A program made the translations under genes and the position numbers. The notes beneath the pieces were generated by a model, which saw only the letters and a program-made list of their open reading frames with translations, was not told the DNA's origin and searched no databases. Shown piece after piece: positions 13,277-19,896 of a stretch of DNA of 23,245 bases (position 1 is its first letter; each line of letters begins with the position of its first letter). The stretch is from a virus. The stretch lies in IMG/VR virus record IMGVR_UViG_3300021092_000222, positions 1 through 23,245 of that record. One strand, 5' to 3'.

Positions 13277-13459
13277 TTACCCCCTAACACGCTTAAAAAA
13301 TGCCTGCACGGTTTTGGTTTCATAAATCCTAATGGCCGTCCAAATTATCGTAAAAATGGCAGCTATAGATGGCAAAACCTGCATAAGGGTACCAACAACA
13401 GTTGTTAGTGAAAGAATATCACCAACTGTTTTGGCACTATTTGAGTAAGGTTCAGCCAT
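13277..13459 (-). CDS. Small membrane protein, possible second holin
   Basis: A 60-residue protein with a polar N-terminus (MAEPYSNSAKTVGD), a hydrophobic core at residues about 15-45 (ILSLTTVVGTLMQVLPSIAA, then IFTIIWTAIRIY) and a basic end (FFKRVRG). It could span the membrane once or twice. Similar short proteins with an I-W-x-x-I-R-I-Y/F-E-T end occur in marine podoviruses near tail genes and are sometimes called holins. The main holin candidate is elsewhere (3871-4263), so this could be an antiholin, an accessory holin or a virion membrane component. The stop lies 3 bases before the nozzle start. Confidence 0.62.
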   Translation of the reverse strand: MAEPYSNSAKTVGDILSLTTVVGTLMQVLPSIAAIFTIIWTAIRIYETKTVQAFFKRVRG

Positions 13460-13478
13460 GGCACAAAACCCTTAAAAG

Positions 13479-13841
13479 CTAGTTAGTGATCTCTACCCAA
13501 TTACCAGAATTTTCGTCCCAACGGTAGAATTTACCATCATTCGGATAAGGAATAGGGGCTTCCCAGCGGCAGGTTTCCTCATTCAAAACCCATGAAGGAA
13601 ACGGCTGCGGTGGGATAAAAGCATCTCTACCAGCATCGTAACTAAAGCCAATCCCGGCATAATTTTTACGGATGCTGGCGTTATAGCTGGTTTGAACCCA
13701 ATTAGTGCCTGGGAACAAAGTCTGACAGAAGGCAATTCCCTTTGCCTCAGATTCAACGCCATTATCCAGCAGTTCGTTATTGTGGATAACAATAACCTGT
13801 AGGACGATATTGTTTTCATCTAATTGCGCGAAATGTGCCAT
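13479..13841 (-). CDS. Conserved phage protein of unknown function (MAHFA-type)
   Basis: A 120-residue protein starting MAHFAQLDENNIVLQVIVI. It contains GIAFCQTLFPGTNWVQTSYN, a KNYAGIGFSYDAGRDAFIPP segment, PFPSWVLNEETCRWEAPIPY, and ends with a YRWDENSGNWVEI tail. I recognise this arrangement as a frequent small protein in cyanophages and other marine phages, usually in or near tail or fibre genes, without known function. High Trp/Tyr content and the P-P-Q-P-F/Y-P-S-W motif suggest a compact beta fold. Good ribosome site (GAGG, 5 bases before ATG). Here it directly follows the second glycine-rich adhesin, so a role with fibres, for example as chaperone or cap, is possible but unproven. Confidence 0.68.
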   Translation of the reverse strand: MAHFAQLDENNIVLQVIVIHNNELLDNGVESEAKGIAFCQTLFPGTNWVQTSYNASIRKNYAGIGFSYDAGRDAFIPPQPFPSWVLNEETCRWEAPIPYPNDGKFYRWDENSGNWVEITN

Positions 13842-13848
13842 TTTTGCC

Positions 13849-14706
13849 TCAGAATGTGATCGAACCGGAGCCGGTCCACTTATAAACCCGATACCCCCCA
13901 GACACCGTTATATCAGGGGAACCAGTTGTTGTTCTGGCGGCTGGATAGGTGTCAGCATAACGGATAACGACGATACCAGAGCCGCCAGCGCCACTTACGT
14001 TACCCCCGCCCCCGCCCCCGCCACCCGTATTAGCAGTTCCAGATGTATTTTTTGAACCACCACCGCCTGTGCCGCCAGTTCCCCCGGTATTGCCGCTCCC
14101 ACCACCACCGCCAGCATAATAAGTAGAAACACCAGTTATTGAACTGGTGGCGCCAACACCCCCATTACCAGCTACGCTTCCACTTGCATTACCCCCAACT
14201 GCACCAGCGCCCCCCCCACCACCACCACTATGCTGTCCAGATGCTGGGTTATCAAAACCTGTACCGCCATTATTACCCTGACCAGCAGTTCCAGAACCGG
14301 CAGCGCCTCCGCCATTATTACCTAAACCACCACCACCAGACCCGCCATTTGCGCCGTCTTTTTGGGCAACATTTCTATTAAGATACCCCCCAAAACCACC
14401 GCCTGTGGATGTTACAACTGAAGATATTAGTGAATTAGACCCGTTTGTGGGCGCAATCGCATCATCAGCGTTACCAGCCGAACCACCAGCGCCAACAGTT
14501 ACAGTATAGGCATTATTGTAAACAACAGAACTAAAAGTTCCGCTTCTCATACCACCCGCACCACCACCACCACCATCCCCGGCTGGCGTACCACCCGCAC
14601 CACCACCCGCAACAATCAAATATTCAAAACTTGGCGTGACAATATTACCCGTAAACAACCCAAAAGCACGGGCTGTCATGGCGCCATGTGTGATCGCTGT
14701 GGGCAT
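13849..14706 (-). CDS. Glycine-rich adhesin 2 (putative receptor-binding protein)
   Basis: A 285-residue protein. After an N-terminal attachment segment of about 28 residues comes FEYLIVAGGGAGGTPAGDGG, then a long region of GGG/GGN runs. It ends with GSGIVVIRYADTY and the C-terminal segment TVSGGYRVYKWTGSGSITF. This organisation is that of glycine-rich-domain tail proteins, whose GG motifs can pack as polyglycine-II helices as in T-even gp38 adhesins and present variable loops to the host receptor. The C-terminus is nearly the same as that of the protein at 15953-16810, and both have exactly 285 residues, so they are paralogues. Strong ribosome site (GAGGT). Receptor-binding role is inference. 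Confidence 0.75.
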   Translation of the reverse strand: MPTAITHGAMTARAFGLFTGNIVTPSFEYLIVAGGGAGGTPAGDGGGGGAGGMRSGTFSSVVYNNAYTVTVGAGGSAGNADDAIAPTNGSNSLISSVVTSTGGGFGGYLNRNVAQKDGANGGSGGGGLGNNGGGAAGSGTAGQGNNGGTGFDNPASGQHSGGGGGGAGAVGGNASGSVAGNGGVGATSSITGVSTYYAGGGGGSGNTGGTGGTGGGGSKNTSGTANTGGGGGGGGNVSGAGGSGIVVIRYADTYPAARTTTGSPDITVSGGYRVYKWTGSGSITF

Positions 14707-14714
14707 ATCTTACC

Positions 14715-15491
14715 TCAAGCAAACCGGCTTTGGCTGGCAAGAACGGTGAATGTGGCGTTTGCCGTCTTGATTACCGTGTATGTATAAACATCAATACTGG
14801 AGGCATTACCTGTGGCTGGCGCAACGCCCCCTTGCCATTTTGCAGTAACGGTAGAACCGTCAACCTGAATGACATTATTATAATAGCCAGTAGAACCAAT
14901 GGTGGCCAAAAATGCCACTGTAACAGCCTGGCCAATGGACAAAGCATTGTTGAGCGTTGTTCCGCTCGATGCCCTGATATTTATGGTGAAATTACCAGAA
15001 GCGTTTGTGGTGTAATACAAAACAGATTGAGTGGTGACATCATAGTTAATGGTGCCAGTCGCTGCCGTCGCGGAAACCGTGGTGGTTTCAGCCGCGTTAG
15101 CTAACACACTTGCAAGCGTGCTGCTGCTGCCATTGAAAGTCTGTGTGGCCGTAAAAGTAGTGGTAGAACCCGGCGCAACATAATCAGTTCCAGCCGTCGC
15201 ATTGGCCAATGCTCCACCAGAATTAGCCTTTAGGATAGCAGTACCAGACGGGGGTGCCAGGTAATCCGTGCCAGCAGTCGCGGCAGCAAAAGCACTCGTA
15301 CCAGCACCTTTAATGATACCAGTAATAGTCTTAACGCCAGTACCACCATTGGCTACAGTCAAGGCACCAGATGCCGCAAACAACGCATCAATTGAGTCTA
15401 AATCGCTATTGATCTTGGTTCCCCAAGTATCAGCAGAAGCGCCAACTTCCGGCTTTGTAAGCCCGAGATTGGTGGTTGTTGAGTCAGCCAT
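14715..15491 (-). CDS. Tail fibre protein 2
   Basis: A 258-residue fibre-type protein. The N-terminus [20 protein letters not shown] followed by [18 protein letters not shown] is the widespread phage fibre head domain that anchors a trimer. Then come [16 protein letters not shown] and two copies of the A-T-A-G-T-D-Y-x-A-P-x-S-G unit (residues about 72-84 and 99-110), typical shaft repeats. The C-terminal half is strand-rich, with [16 protein letters not shown], and ends in a small beta domain ([18 protein letters not shown]). Good GAGGG ribosome site. It stands between the 20-residue-repeat protein and Gly-rich adhesin 2, probably forming one fibre/adhesin assembly with them. Confidence 0.8.
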   Translation of the reverse strand: MADSTTTNLGLTKPEVGASADTWGTKINSDLDSIDALFAASGALTVANGGTGVKTITGIIKGAGTSAFAAATAGTDYLAPPSGTAILKANSGGALANATAGTDYVAPGSTTTFTATQTFNGSSSTLASVLANAAETTTVSATAATGTINYDVTTQSVLYYTTNASGNFTINIRASSGTTLNNALSIGQAVTVAFLATIGSTGYYNNVIQVDGSTVTAKWQGGVAPATGNASSIDVYTYTVIKTANATFTVLASQSRFA

Positions 15492-15508
15492 TTATTGCAC
15501 CCTCACGG

Positions 15509-15940
15509 CTATACCGGCGTCCATGTTGTAACAGAATCAGATATTTGATTCCATGTTTTGGTACCATCTGGAATTTGCGTCCATTTTAAACTTGGCCCAA
15601 AAGTAAAATCAGATACCGCGTTAAAGGCTATTGGGTTAATGAATATGCGGTTTGTGTTTATAGTAAAATCAGAAATACCATCAATAACAATTGATGATTC
15701 TTTTATTTTTTGTATATTTACGGCAAAGTTAGAAACACCATCAATAACTAAACTAGTAGATGTTATTTTATTTGTTTGTATAGAAATTTCAGAAACAGCA
15801 TCTATTTGAATGTTGGCTTGCGCTAATCTTATTACGGAAGAAACAAAATCAGAAGCAGCATCAATCGCCACATCAATAGATATGGTTACCCCTTTTGCAG
15901 CAGAAAATGGTATTTCAGCAAAAGAAGCAGCACCAAACAT
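15509..15940 (-). CDS. Protein with five 20-residue repeats, structural candidate
   Basis: A 143-residue protein. It begins MFGAASFAEIPFSA, a start that I have seen on phage tail-associated proteins. From residue 23 it has five consecutive units in exact 20-residue register, with the common pattern S-x-x-I-D-x-V-S-D-F: DVAIDAASDF, NIQIDAVSEI, SLVIDGVSNF, SIVIDGISDF and PIAFNAVSDF. A C-terminal part with regularly spaced Trp follows (KWTQIPDGTKTWNQISDSVT, TWTPV). Regular alternating hydrophobic positions suggest a small beta-solenoid or beta-layered rod. ATG 15940 has AAGGA 9-10 bases upstream; TTG 15943 is an alternative. It sits inside the fibre cassette and may be a spacer or adhesin part. 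No named family. Confidence 0.65.
   Translation of the reverse strand: MFGAASFAEIPFSAAKGVTISIDVAIDAASDFVSSVIRLAQANIQIDAVSEISIQTNKITSTSLVIDGVSNFAVNIQKIKESSIVIDGISDFTINTNRIFINPIAFNAVSDFTFGPSLKWTQIPDGTKTWNQISDSVTTWTPV
15581..15874 (-). repeat. Five in-register 60-bp coding repeats
   Basis: Units of 60 bases encode the 20-residue repeat of the structural candidate. Bases have diverged, but the core encoding I-D-(A/G)-V/I-S-(D/N)-F is visible in each as AT-rich text, read on the plus strand as variants of AAATCAGAAACACCATCAAT. Confidence 0.75.
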
Positions 15941-15952
15941 CAATTTTATTCC

Positions 15953-16810
15953 TTAGAATGTGATTGAGCCGGAACCTGTCCATTTATAGATACGGTATCC
16001 CCCTGAAACTGTAATTGTTGGTGATCCTGTGGTTGCTGTAGCTGCGGTGAAAGAATCAGCATAACGAATAATCACTATACCGGAACCGCCCTTACCACCA
16101 CCAAACCCATCATTTGCCCCGCCGCCTCCACCACCAGTATTTGTACCACCATCAGTTAAACCAGAATTATTTGCATCCCCCCCATCTCCACCACCACCCC
16201 TCCCCCCTGTTCCCCCAGGATTAGTAGAATAAGAATTACCTCCTCCACCCCCTGCATAAGTTACAGAAGAACCAGAAATTGAAGATGATAAACCGTTCCC
16301 ACCATTACCTATCGCACTGCCATTTGCGGGTGTCGTTCCAGCAGCGCCAGCACCACCGCCACCACCACCAGGATAATTTGGGGAATTATCGCGAGAACCG
16401 CCCCCATTATTACCTTCTGCTGGAGAATATCCCCCCTGATTACCTGCGCCACCAGCGCCAACAACATTGGAGCCACCGCCCCCACCAGACCCCCCGGCGG
16501 CGCCAGCAGAATTTCTACCACCACCACCGCCGCCAGTTGATGTTATTGTAGAAAAAAGAGAATTACTTCCTTTTGATGCAACCGTTGCTCCTTGATCTGA
16601 CGGACCTCCGCTACCTCCCGCACCAACTGTTACTGTAATTGCACTTCCAGCAGTTACAGAAAAACCACTGGCTGTTCTAAATCCTCCGGCGCCTCCACCA
16701 CCGCCACGATTGCCGCCACCGCCACCGCCACCAGCGACAACTAAATATTCAACCGCAGTCGGAGCGCCAGCAGCCGCAGAAGTTGATAAAAACATCTGCT
16801 GAATAGTCAT
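15953..16810 (-). CDS. Glycine-rich adhesin 1 (putative receptor-binding protein)
   Basis: A 285-residue protein. A short N-terminal segment (MTIQQMFLSTSAAAGAPTAV) precedes EYLVVAGGG and a long glycine-rich region full of GGG/GGN runs alternating with short variable Ser/Asn loops. It ends GSGIVIIRYADSF and then TVSGGYRIYKWTGSGSITF. The pattern is that of glycine-rich tail-tip or fibre-tip adhesins with polyglycine-II packing. The start overlaps the stop of fibre 1 as TGATG, so it is coupled to that fibre and probably caps it. It is a paralogue of the protein at 13849-14706, with the same length, the same ends and different interior loops. Receptor binding is inference. Confidence 0.77.
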   Translation of the reverse strand: MTIQQMFLSTSAAAGAPTAVEYLVVAGGGGGGGNRGGGGGAGGFRTASGFSVTAGSAITVTVGAGGSGGPSDQGATVASKGSNSLFSTITSTGGGGGGRNSAGAAGGSGGGGGSNVVGAGGAGNQGGYSPAEGNNGGGSRDNSPNYPGGGGGGAGAAGTTPANGSAIGNGGNGLSSSISGSSVTYAGGGGGNSYSTNPGGTGGRGGGGDGGDANNSGLTDGGTNTGGGGGGANDGFGGGKGGSGIVIIRYADSFTAATATTGSPTITVSGGYRIYKWTGSGSITF

Positions 16811-17883
16811 CAGGTAACCCCAGCGCCAGAAATAACAAACGTGTTAGAAGCTACACACAACACAGTACAAATACCGCGCTGCGCCAAGGTTCTATTACCC
16901 GTTGTGGCGGTTCCCCCAAGATACATAGTTACGCTAGCGCCTTGGGTAATCGTCTGATTACTAGTGCTATTATTGTAAATACTAATCGCATCGCCAGCAC
17001 TGAACACACTAGCAGGAACAGTAACACCGCCAGTAGTGATACTGATATGCTTACCAGCATCTCCAACAACCAATGTATAAGCAGAAGTCTGGGAGTTCTG
17101 TACAACAGTACGAACATCACCCTTACTATCCCGAATAGTGCCGTTTACATCCAAAGCCGTGCTTGGCGTTGCCGTACCAATACCCAACCGATTATTAGTA
17201 TCATCCCAAAATAAATTCGCATTATCTTGTGAATAAACGCCAGACGCCCCAGCAAAAACAACAGAACCAGTTGTAAATGCTGTTGTTGTCCCAGTACCAC
17301 CATTTGCGACTGGTAACGTCCCGCTAATATGTGTTGTTAAACCGATTTTACCATAAGATGGCGCAGTCCCAACACCGCCAGAAATGAGTGCATTCCCAGT
17401 GGCCACACCAGCCAACTTAGAGAGTGCCGTAGAGCCACTAGCATAAAGCAAATCACCAGTTGTGTATGATGATTGGCCCGTTCCGCCGTTAGCCGCAACC
17501 AGCGTACCAGCTAAAGTAATAGAACCATAAGAAGCGGTTGATGGCGTTAAACCAGTAGTACCACCATCAACAGATTGAACCGTTCTAGCAGCCGGTAAAG
17601 TAATAAAAACATCTTTTGTGCCAGCCGCAAAATTAACGGCATTTCCAGAATTACTGGAAGACAAAATAGTTGTACGGGCCAAAGTAGAAGGGGATGTAAA
17701 TGTCCCAACTCCAACTTCCCAATTGGTCCCGCCTTGTTCAGCAATTGTATAATAAGTTGTGTCACTAGAAGACAGCACAGAAGAAAAGGCACGGAAGCCC
17801 GTAACCGCACCAGCTAGGGTAAAATTACCCGTTCCGGTACTGGTCGAAGTTTCTTTAACCCGATCAGCGATTACGAAAGCCAT
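16810..17883 (-). CDS. Tail fibre protein 1
   Basis: A 357-residue fibre protein. An N-terminal domain (residues about 1-100; ADRVKETSTSTGTGNFTLAG, VGTFTSPSTLARTTILSSSN) is the fibre attachment domain found in many marine and soil phages. It is followed by shaft repeats GTLVAANGGTGQSSYTTGDL and GTLPVANGGTGTTTAFTTGS. Then comes the motif NRLGIGTATPSTALDVNGT that often precedes fibre tip domains, and a strand-rich C-terminus (HISITTGGVTVPASVFSAGD). No enzymatic domain or intramolecular chaperone is seen. The last bases overlap the first Gly-rich adhesin. The V-A-N-G-G-T-G repeat is shared with fibre 2. Confidence 0.83.
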   Translation of the reverse strand: MAFVIADRVKETSTSTGTGNFTLAGAVTGFRAFSSVLSSSDTTYYTIAEQGGTNWEVGVGTFTSPSTLARTTILSSSNSGNAVNFAAGTKDVFITLPAARTVQSVDGGTTGLTPSTASYGSITLAGTLVAANGGTGQSSYTTGDLLYASGSTALSKLAGVATGNALISGGVGTAPSYGKIGLTTHISGTLPVANGGTGTTTAFTTGSVVFAGASGVYSQDNANLFWDDTNNRLGIGTATPSTALDVNGTIRDSKGDVRTVVQNSQTSAYTLVVGDAGKHISITTGGVTVPASVFSAGDAISIYNNSTSNQTITQGASVTMYLGGTATTGNRTLAQRGICTVLCVASNTFVISGAGVT

Positions 17884-17894
17884 CTACGGAAACC

Positions 17895-18287
17895 CTATTC
17901 AAGAGTGATGTCTAATTCACCAGCGGGGACGCGCAAAACATCGCCATTCTCAATGGTGCGTGAAGTAGTTAGCTGCGAATAAGCCAACATATTACCAGAT
18001 GTTGAAGCATCGAAAATCGCAGCGTAGGTAATCGTACCCCAAGAACCAGTCGCAGCATCAAACTCAATAGCGGAACCGTTGGTGCTGGCATTATTGGTTG
18101 TGGTCAAAGTGAGTTGCTTGCGGGCATACCCATTACCTGAAACTTCCGTACCACCACCGCCTTCACCTGGCGCAGAAGTAAACAACCCAAGATACAACGT
18201 AGCAGACGGCGAAGAAAAAGCCGTCCCACTGAACACATAAGCCATTATCTTGTTTTCAAGATAATTGGTGAAAGCATTTGTGGTCAT
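17895..18287 (-). CDS. Gp80-like phage tail/virion protein
   Basis: A 130-residue protein. After an N-terminal helix (TNYLENKIMAYVFSG) comes SATLYLGLFTSAPGEGGGGT followed by EVSGNGYARKQLTL, then SWGTITYAAIFDASTSGNML and a last strand LRVPAGELDITLE. The phrase LYLGLFTSAP...GTEVSG-x-GYAR is characteristic of a small beta-sandwich family annotated as phage tail fibre or Gp80-like protein, found in many tailed phages. The internal Met before AYVFSG (residue 15) is an alternative start. ATG 18287 overlaps the adaptor stop as TAATG, with GGAG upstream. It is probably a minor component at the junction of tail and fibres. Confidence 0.72.
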   Translation of the reverse strand: MTTNAFTNYLENKIMAYVFSGTAFSSPSATLYLGLFTSAPGEGGGGTEVSGNGYARKQLTLTTTNNASTNGSAIEFDAATGSWGTITYAAIFDASTSGNMLAYSQLTTSRTIENGDVLRVPAGELDITLE

Positions 18288-18913
18288 TAACCTAGGCTCC
18301 TTGCCCTCATTCGCAGTGAACTTGTCGCCATCCGGCTCCGCTCATCGGATACCTTCAAATCTTCCAACAATTTAGCATGAATGGCACCCCATACCGCAAT
18401 GCGGTTATCATCCTGCAAATAGGGCGCCGCCTGTAAAAGAGAGCCATACAAATAAATATCCGGCGAATCCGTCAGCAGCCAATTAGTCGTATTACCAGCG
18501 GAAAGAGCCGGTATCTTTGCGTAATACGTCAATTCGCCAGTGTAGGCAGACCCGCTATCCGGCCCTGGGATAACCTGAAACTGCTGGCCAATCTGGCTGT
18601 AGAAAATCGGCTTCCCACTGGTGGAATAAGCGCCCTTTAACACCGCTGCCTGATCTGGTGAAACAAACTCCATCACCGTAATTGGGTTGGTGTTCAACTG
18701 ATACCGGATGCTTTCCAGCCAATCGCCAGGCATGGCGCTATATTCACTGTCCAGCGTAGCCGTCGCCCGCTCCACCATCTTCCTGTGGCGCAACACGCGG
18801 TTGAACTGCGCCTCCGCCATGGTAATGAAGTCAGGAATAACAGACGTTAGATCAGACCGATTAAGCCAGTCGCCTATACTTGTCTGCAACGTGCTGTAGT
18901 TGGTGATCGCCAT
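18287..18913 (-). CDS. SU10-like head-tail adaptor protein
   Basis: A 208-residue protein with the composition and layout of podovirus adaptors, which form a ring below the portal. The N-terminus NYSTLQTSIGDWLNRSDLTS followed by VIPDFITMAEAQFNRVLRHR is the hallmark helical opening. A central beta domain follows (YQLNTNPITVMEFVSPDQAA, KPIFYSQIGQQFQVIPGP, ELTYYAKIPALS), then NTTNWLLTDSPDIYLYGSLL, AAPYLQDDNRIAVWGAIHAK and a basic helical tail. The phrase N-W-L-L-x-x-x-P-D-x-Y-L-Y-G-x-L is typical of the family. The position after capsid and before fibres and nozzle fits. ATG 18913 lies 2 bases after the glycosyltransferase stop. Confidence 0.83.
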   Translation of the reverse strand: MAITNYSTLQTSIGDWLNRSDLTSVIPDFITMAEAQFNRVLRHRKMVERATATLDSEYSAMPGDWLESIRYQLNTNPITVMEFVSPDQAAVLKGAYSTSGKPIFYSQIGQQFQVIPGPDSGSAYTGELTYYAKIPALSAGNTTNWLLTDSPDIYLYGSLLQAAPYLQDDNRIAVWGAIHAKLLEDLKVSDERSRMATSSLRMRARSLG

Positions 18914-18915
18914 AA

Positions 18916-19542
18916 CTACTGATCCCTCGCTGCAAACGCATGGGCATTGGAAAACTCAAACACCCCCGAATGGCGCACATCCTGGCTAAGATCGTGGTCT
19001 ATAAATACCTCAAACCCCATTTCCCGCGCGCCCCGGCAAAACCAAATGTCTTCGCCACTATATACACCATTTTGATAATGGATGTGAAACCAAGGCTTCG
19101 GCATCTTCTCGAAAACTTCAGCCCTGATCGCCATAAGGCCCATACCCACCGCTGCTACAGACTGAATCCCTGTATCATCCGGGCCGGAATATACCCGCTC
19201 TTGGGTTTCATCATCCGCAAACGCCACAGACCGCAAAGGCAACTTTCTTGTGCAGTAATTAGCGGCAATAATATCTTTGCCGGACATCAGCAACTTAAAG
19301 ATCGCATCCTTCGGAAACCGCATATCCGCGTCAATAAACACGATATGCGTAGCCCCCGCATCCAAAGATGCCTGCGCCAGTTCCTGGCGCTGGTTTACAA
19401 TCAACGTCCCCTGGTTCTGGAACAATAAAACCCGGTCATTGGTGGAAGCCGTATGGGCCGCCACACAGCGGGCAAGATCAAAGGCAAACCCGCTATCCAC
19501 AACATCCCGGCAAGGGACACAGACTGAAATCGTATTCCGCAT
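18916..19542 (-). CDS. Glycosyltransferase, family 2-like
   Basis: A 208-residue protein with a GT-A nucleotide-sugar-binding fold. The opening ISVCVPCRDVVDSGFAFDLA is followed by N50-x-x-R52, the DxD metal motif HIVFIDADMRFP (D71, D73), AANYCTRKL, a VAAVGMGLMAIRAEVFEKMP segment, and YSGEDIWFCRGAREMG with E164/D165 as candidate base. It ends in VFIDHDLSQDVRHSG with H191 as a possible metal ligand. It should transfer a sugar to an unknown acceptor: a virion protein, host surface glycan or modified DNA are possible. ATG 19542 overlaps the upstream stop as TGATG; the TTG just before is less likely. Its place inside the head operon, between capsid and adaptor, suggests virion modification, but this is inference. 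Confidence 0.83.
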   Translation of the reverse strand: MRNTISVCVPCRDVVDSGFAFDLARCVAAHTASTNDRVLLFQNQGTLIVNQRQELAQASLDAGATHIVFIDADMRFPKDAIFKLLMSGKDIIAANYCTRKLPLRSVAFADDETQERVYSGPDDTGIQSVAAVGMGLMAIRAEVFEKMPKPWFHIHYQNGVYSGEDIWFCRGAREMGFEVFIDHDLSQDVRHSGVFEFSNAHAFAARDQ

Positions 19543-19847
19543 CAAACGCGCCCCGGCCTGGTGCGGAAATACATATTGTCCGGATCATTCAACCACTTCT
19601 TAAAGGCAACCGGATCATCCGCGATGCCCTTCATCTTTAAATCATAGTAAACGCTAAGCGGGATGGTCGCCACCTTGTTCCACTCGCCATAACGCCCATG
19701 GTCGCTATTCATCTCCGCCTTGTTTGCCTCCACAATAGCGGTAACGTCCTGGCGCTTCTCAATGAAAGCCGTATCCGTGGCATCATCATAATGCCAAACC
19801 GACTTGATCCCAGTTAGCGGGTCAATATCGAAAATCTTCTCAGTCAT
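19542..19847 (-). CDS. Conserved hypothetical protein next to capsid
   Basis: A 101-residue protein: EKIFDIDPLTGIKSVWHYDD, then TAFIEKRQDVTAIVEANKAE, YGEWNKVATIPLSVYYDLKM and a tail with WLNDPDNMYFRTRPGRV. I recognise the combination of a D-P-x-T-G-I start, a W..VA.IP.S......K.KGI middle and an N-D-P-D-N-x-x-F-R-T-x-P-G end as a small protein common in marine and freshwater podoviruses near the capsid gene. No function is known. It lies directly downstream of the post-capsid hairpin and is coupled by TGATG to the glycosyltransferase. GAGG immediately before the ATG is closer than usual, so its translation may be modest. Confidence 0.68.
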   Translation of the reverse strand: MTEKIFDIDPLTGIKSVWHYDDATDTAFIEKRQDVTAIVEANKAEMNSDHGRYGEWNKVATIPLSVYYDLKMKGIADDPVAFKKWLNDPDNMYFRTRPGRV

Positions 19848-19863
19848 GCCTCACCCATGAAGT

Positions 19864-19889
19864 GGGGCTGGCAGTTACCCGCCAGCCCC
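19864..19889. terminator. GC-rich hairpin after the capsid gene (partial terminator or stability element)
   Basis: GGGGCTGGC (19864-19872) pairs perfectly with GCCAGCCCC (19881-19889) around an 8-base loop, in the short gap between the capsid stop and the next gene. No T run follows on the minus strand, so it is not a full intrinsic terminator. It more likely slows polymerase or protects the capsid messenger's 3' end. Confidence 0.55.
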
Positions 19890-19896
19890 TATCAAA

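Noticed and set aside
13990-14620. Possible His/Pro-rich plus-strand genes opposite the glycine-rich adhesins
   Set aside because: CCN and CAC runs are the reverse complement of GGN glycine codons; the apparent proteins are compositional artefacts.
13849-16810. Diversity-generating retroelement with the two adhesins as template and variable copies
   Set aside because: No reverse transcriptase gene is present in the window, and the copies differ throughout and not only at adenine positions.
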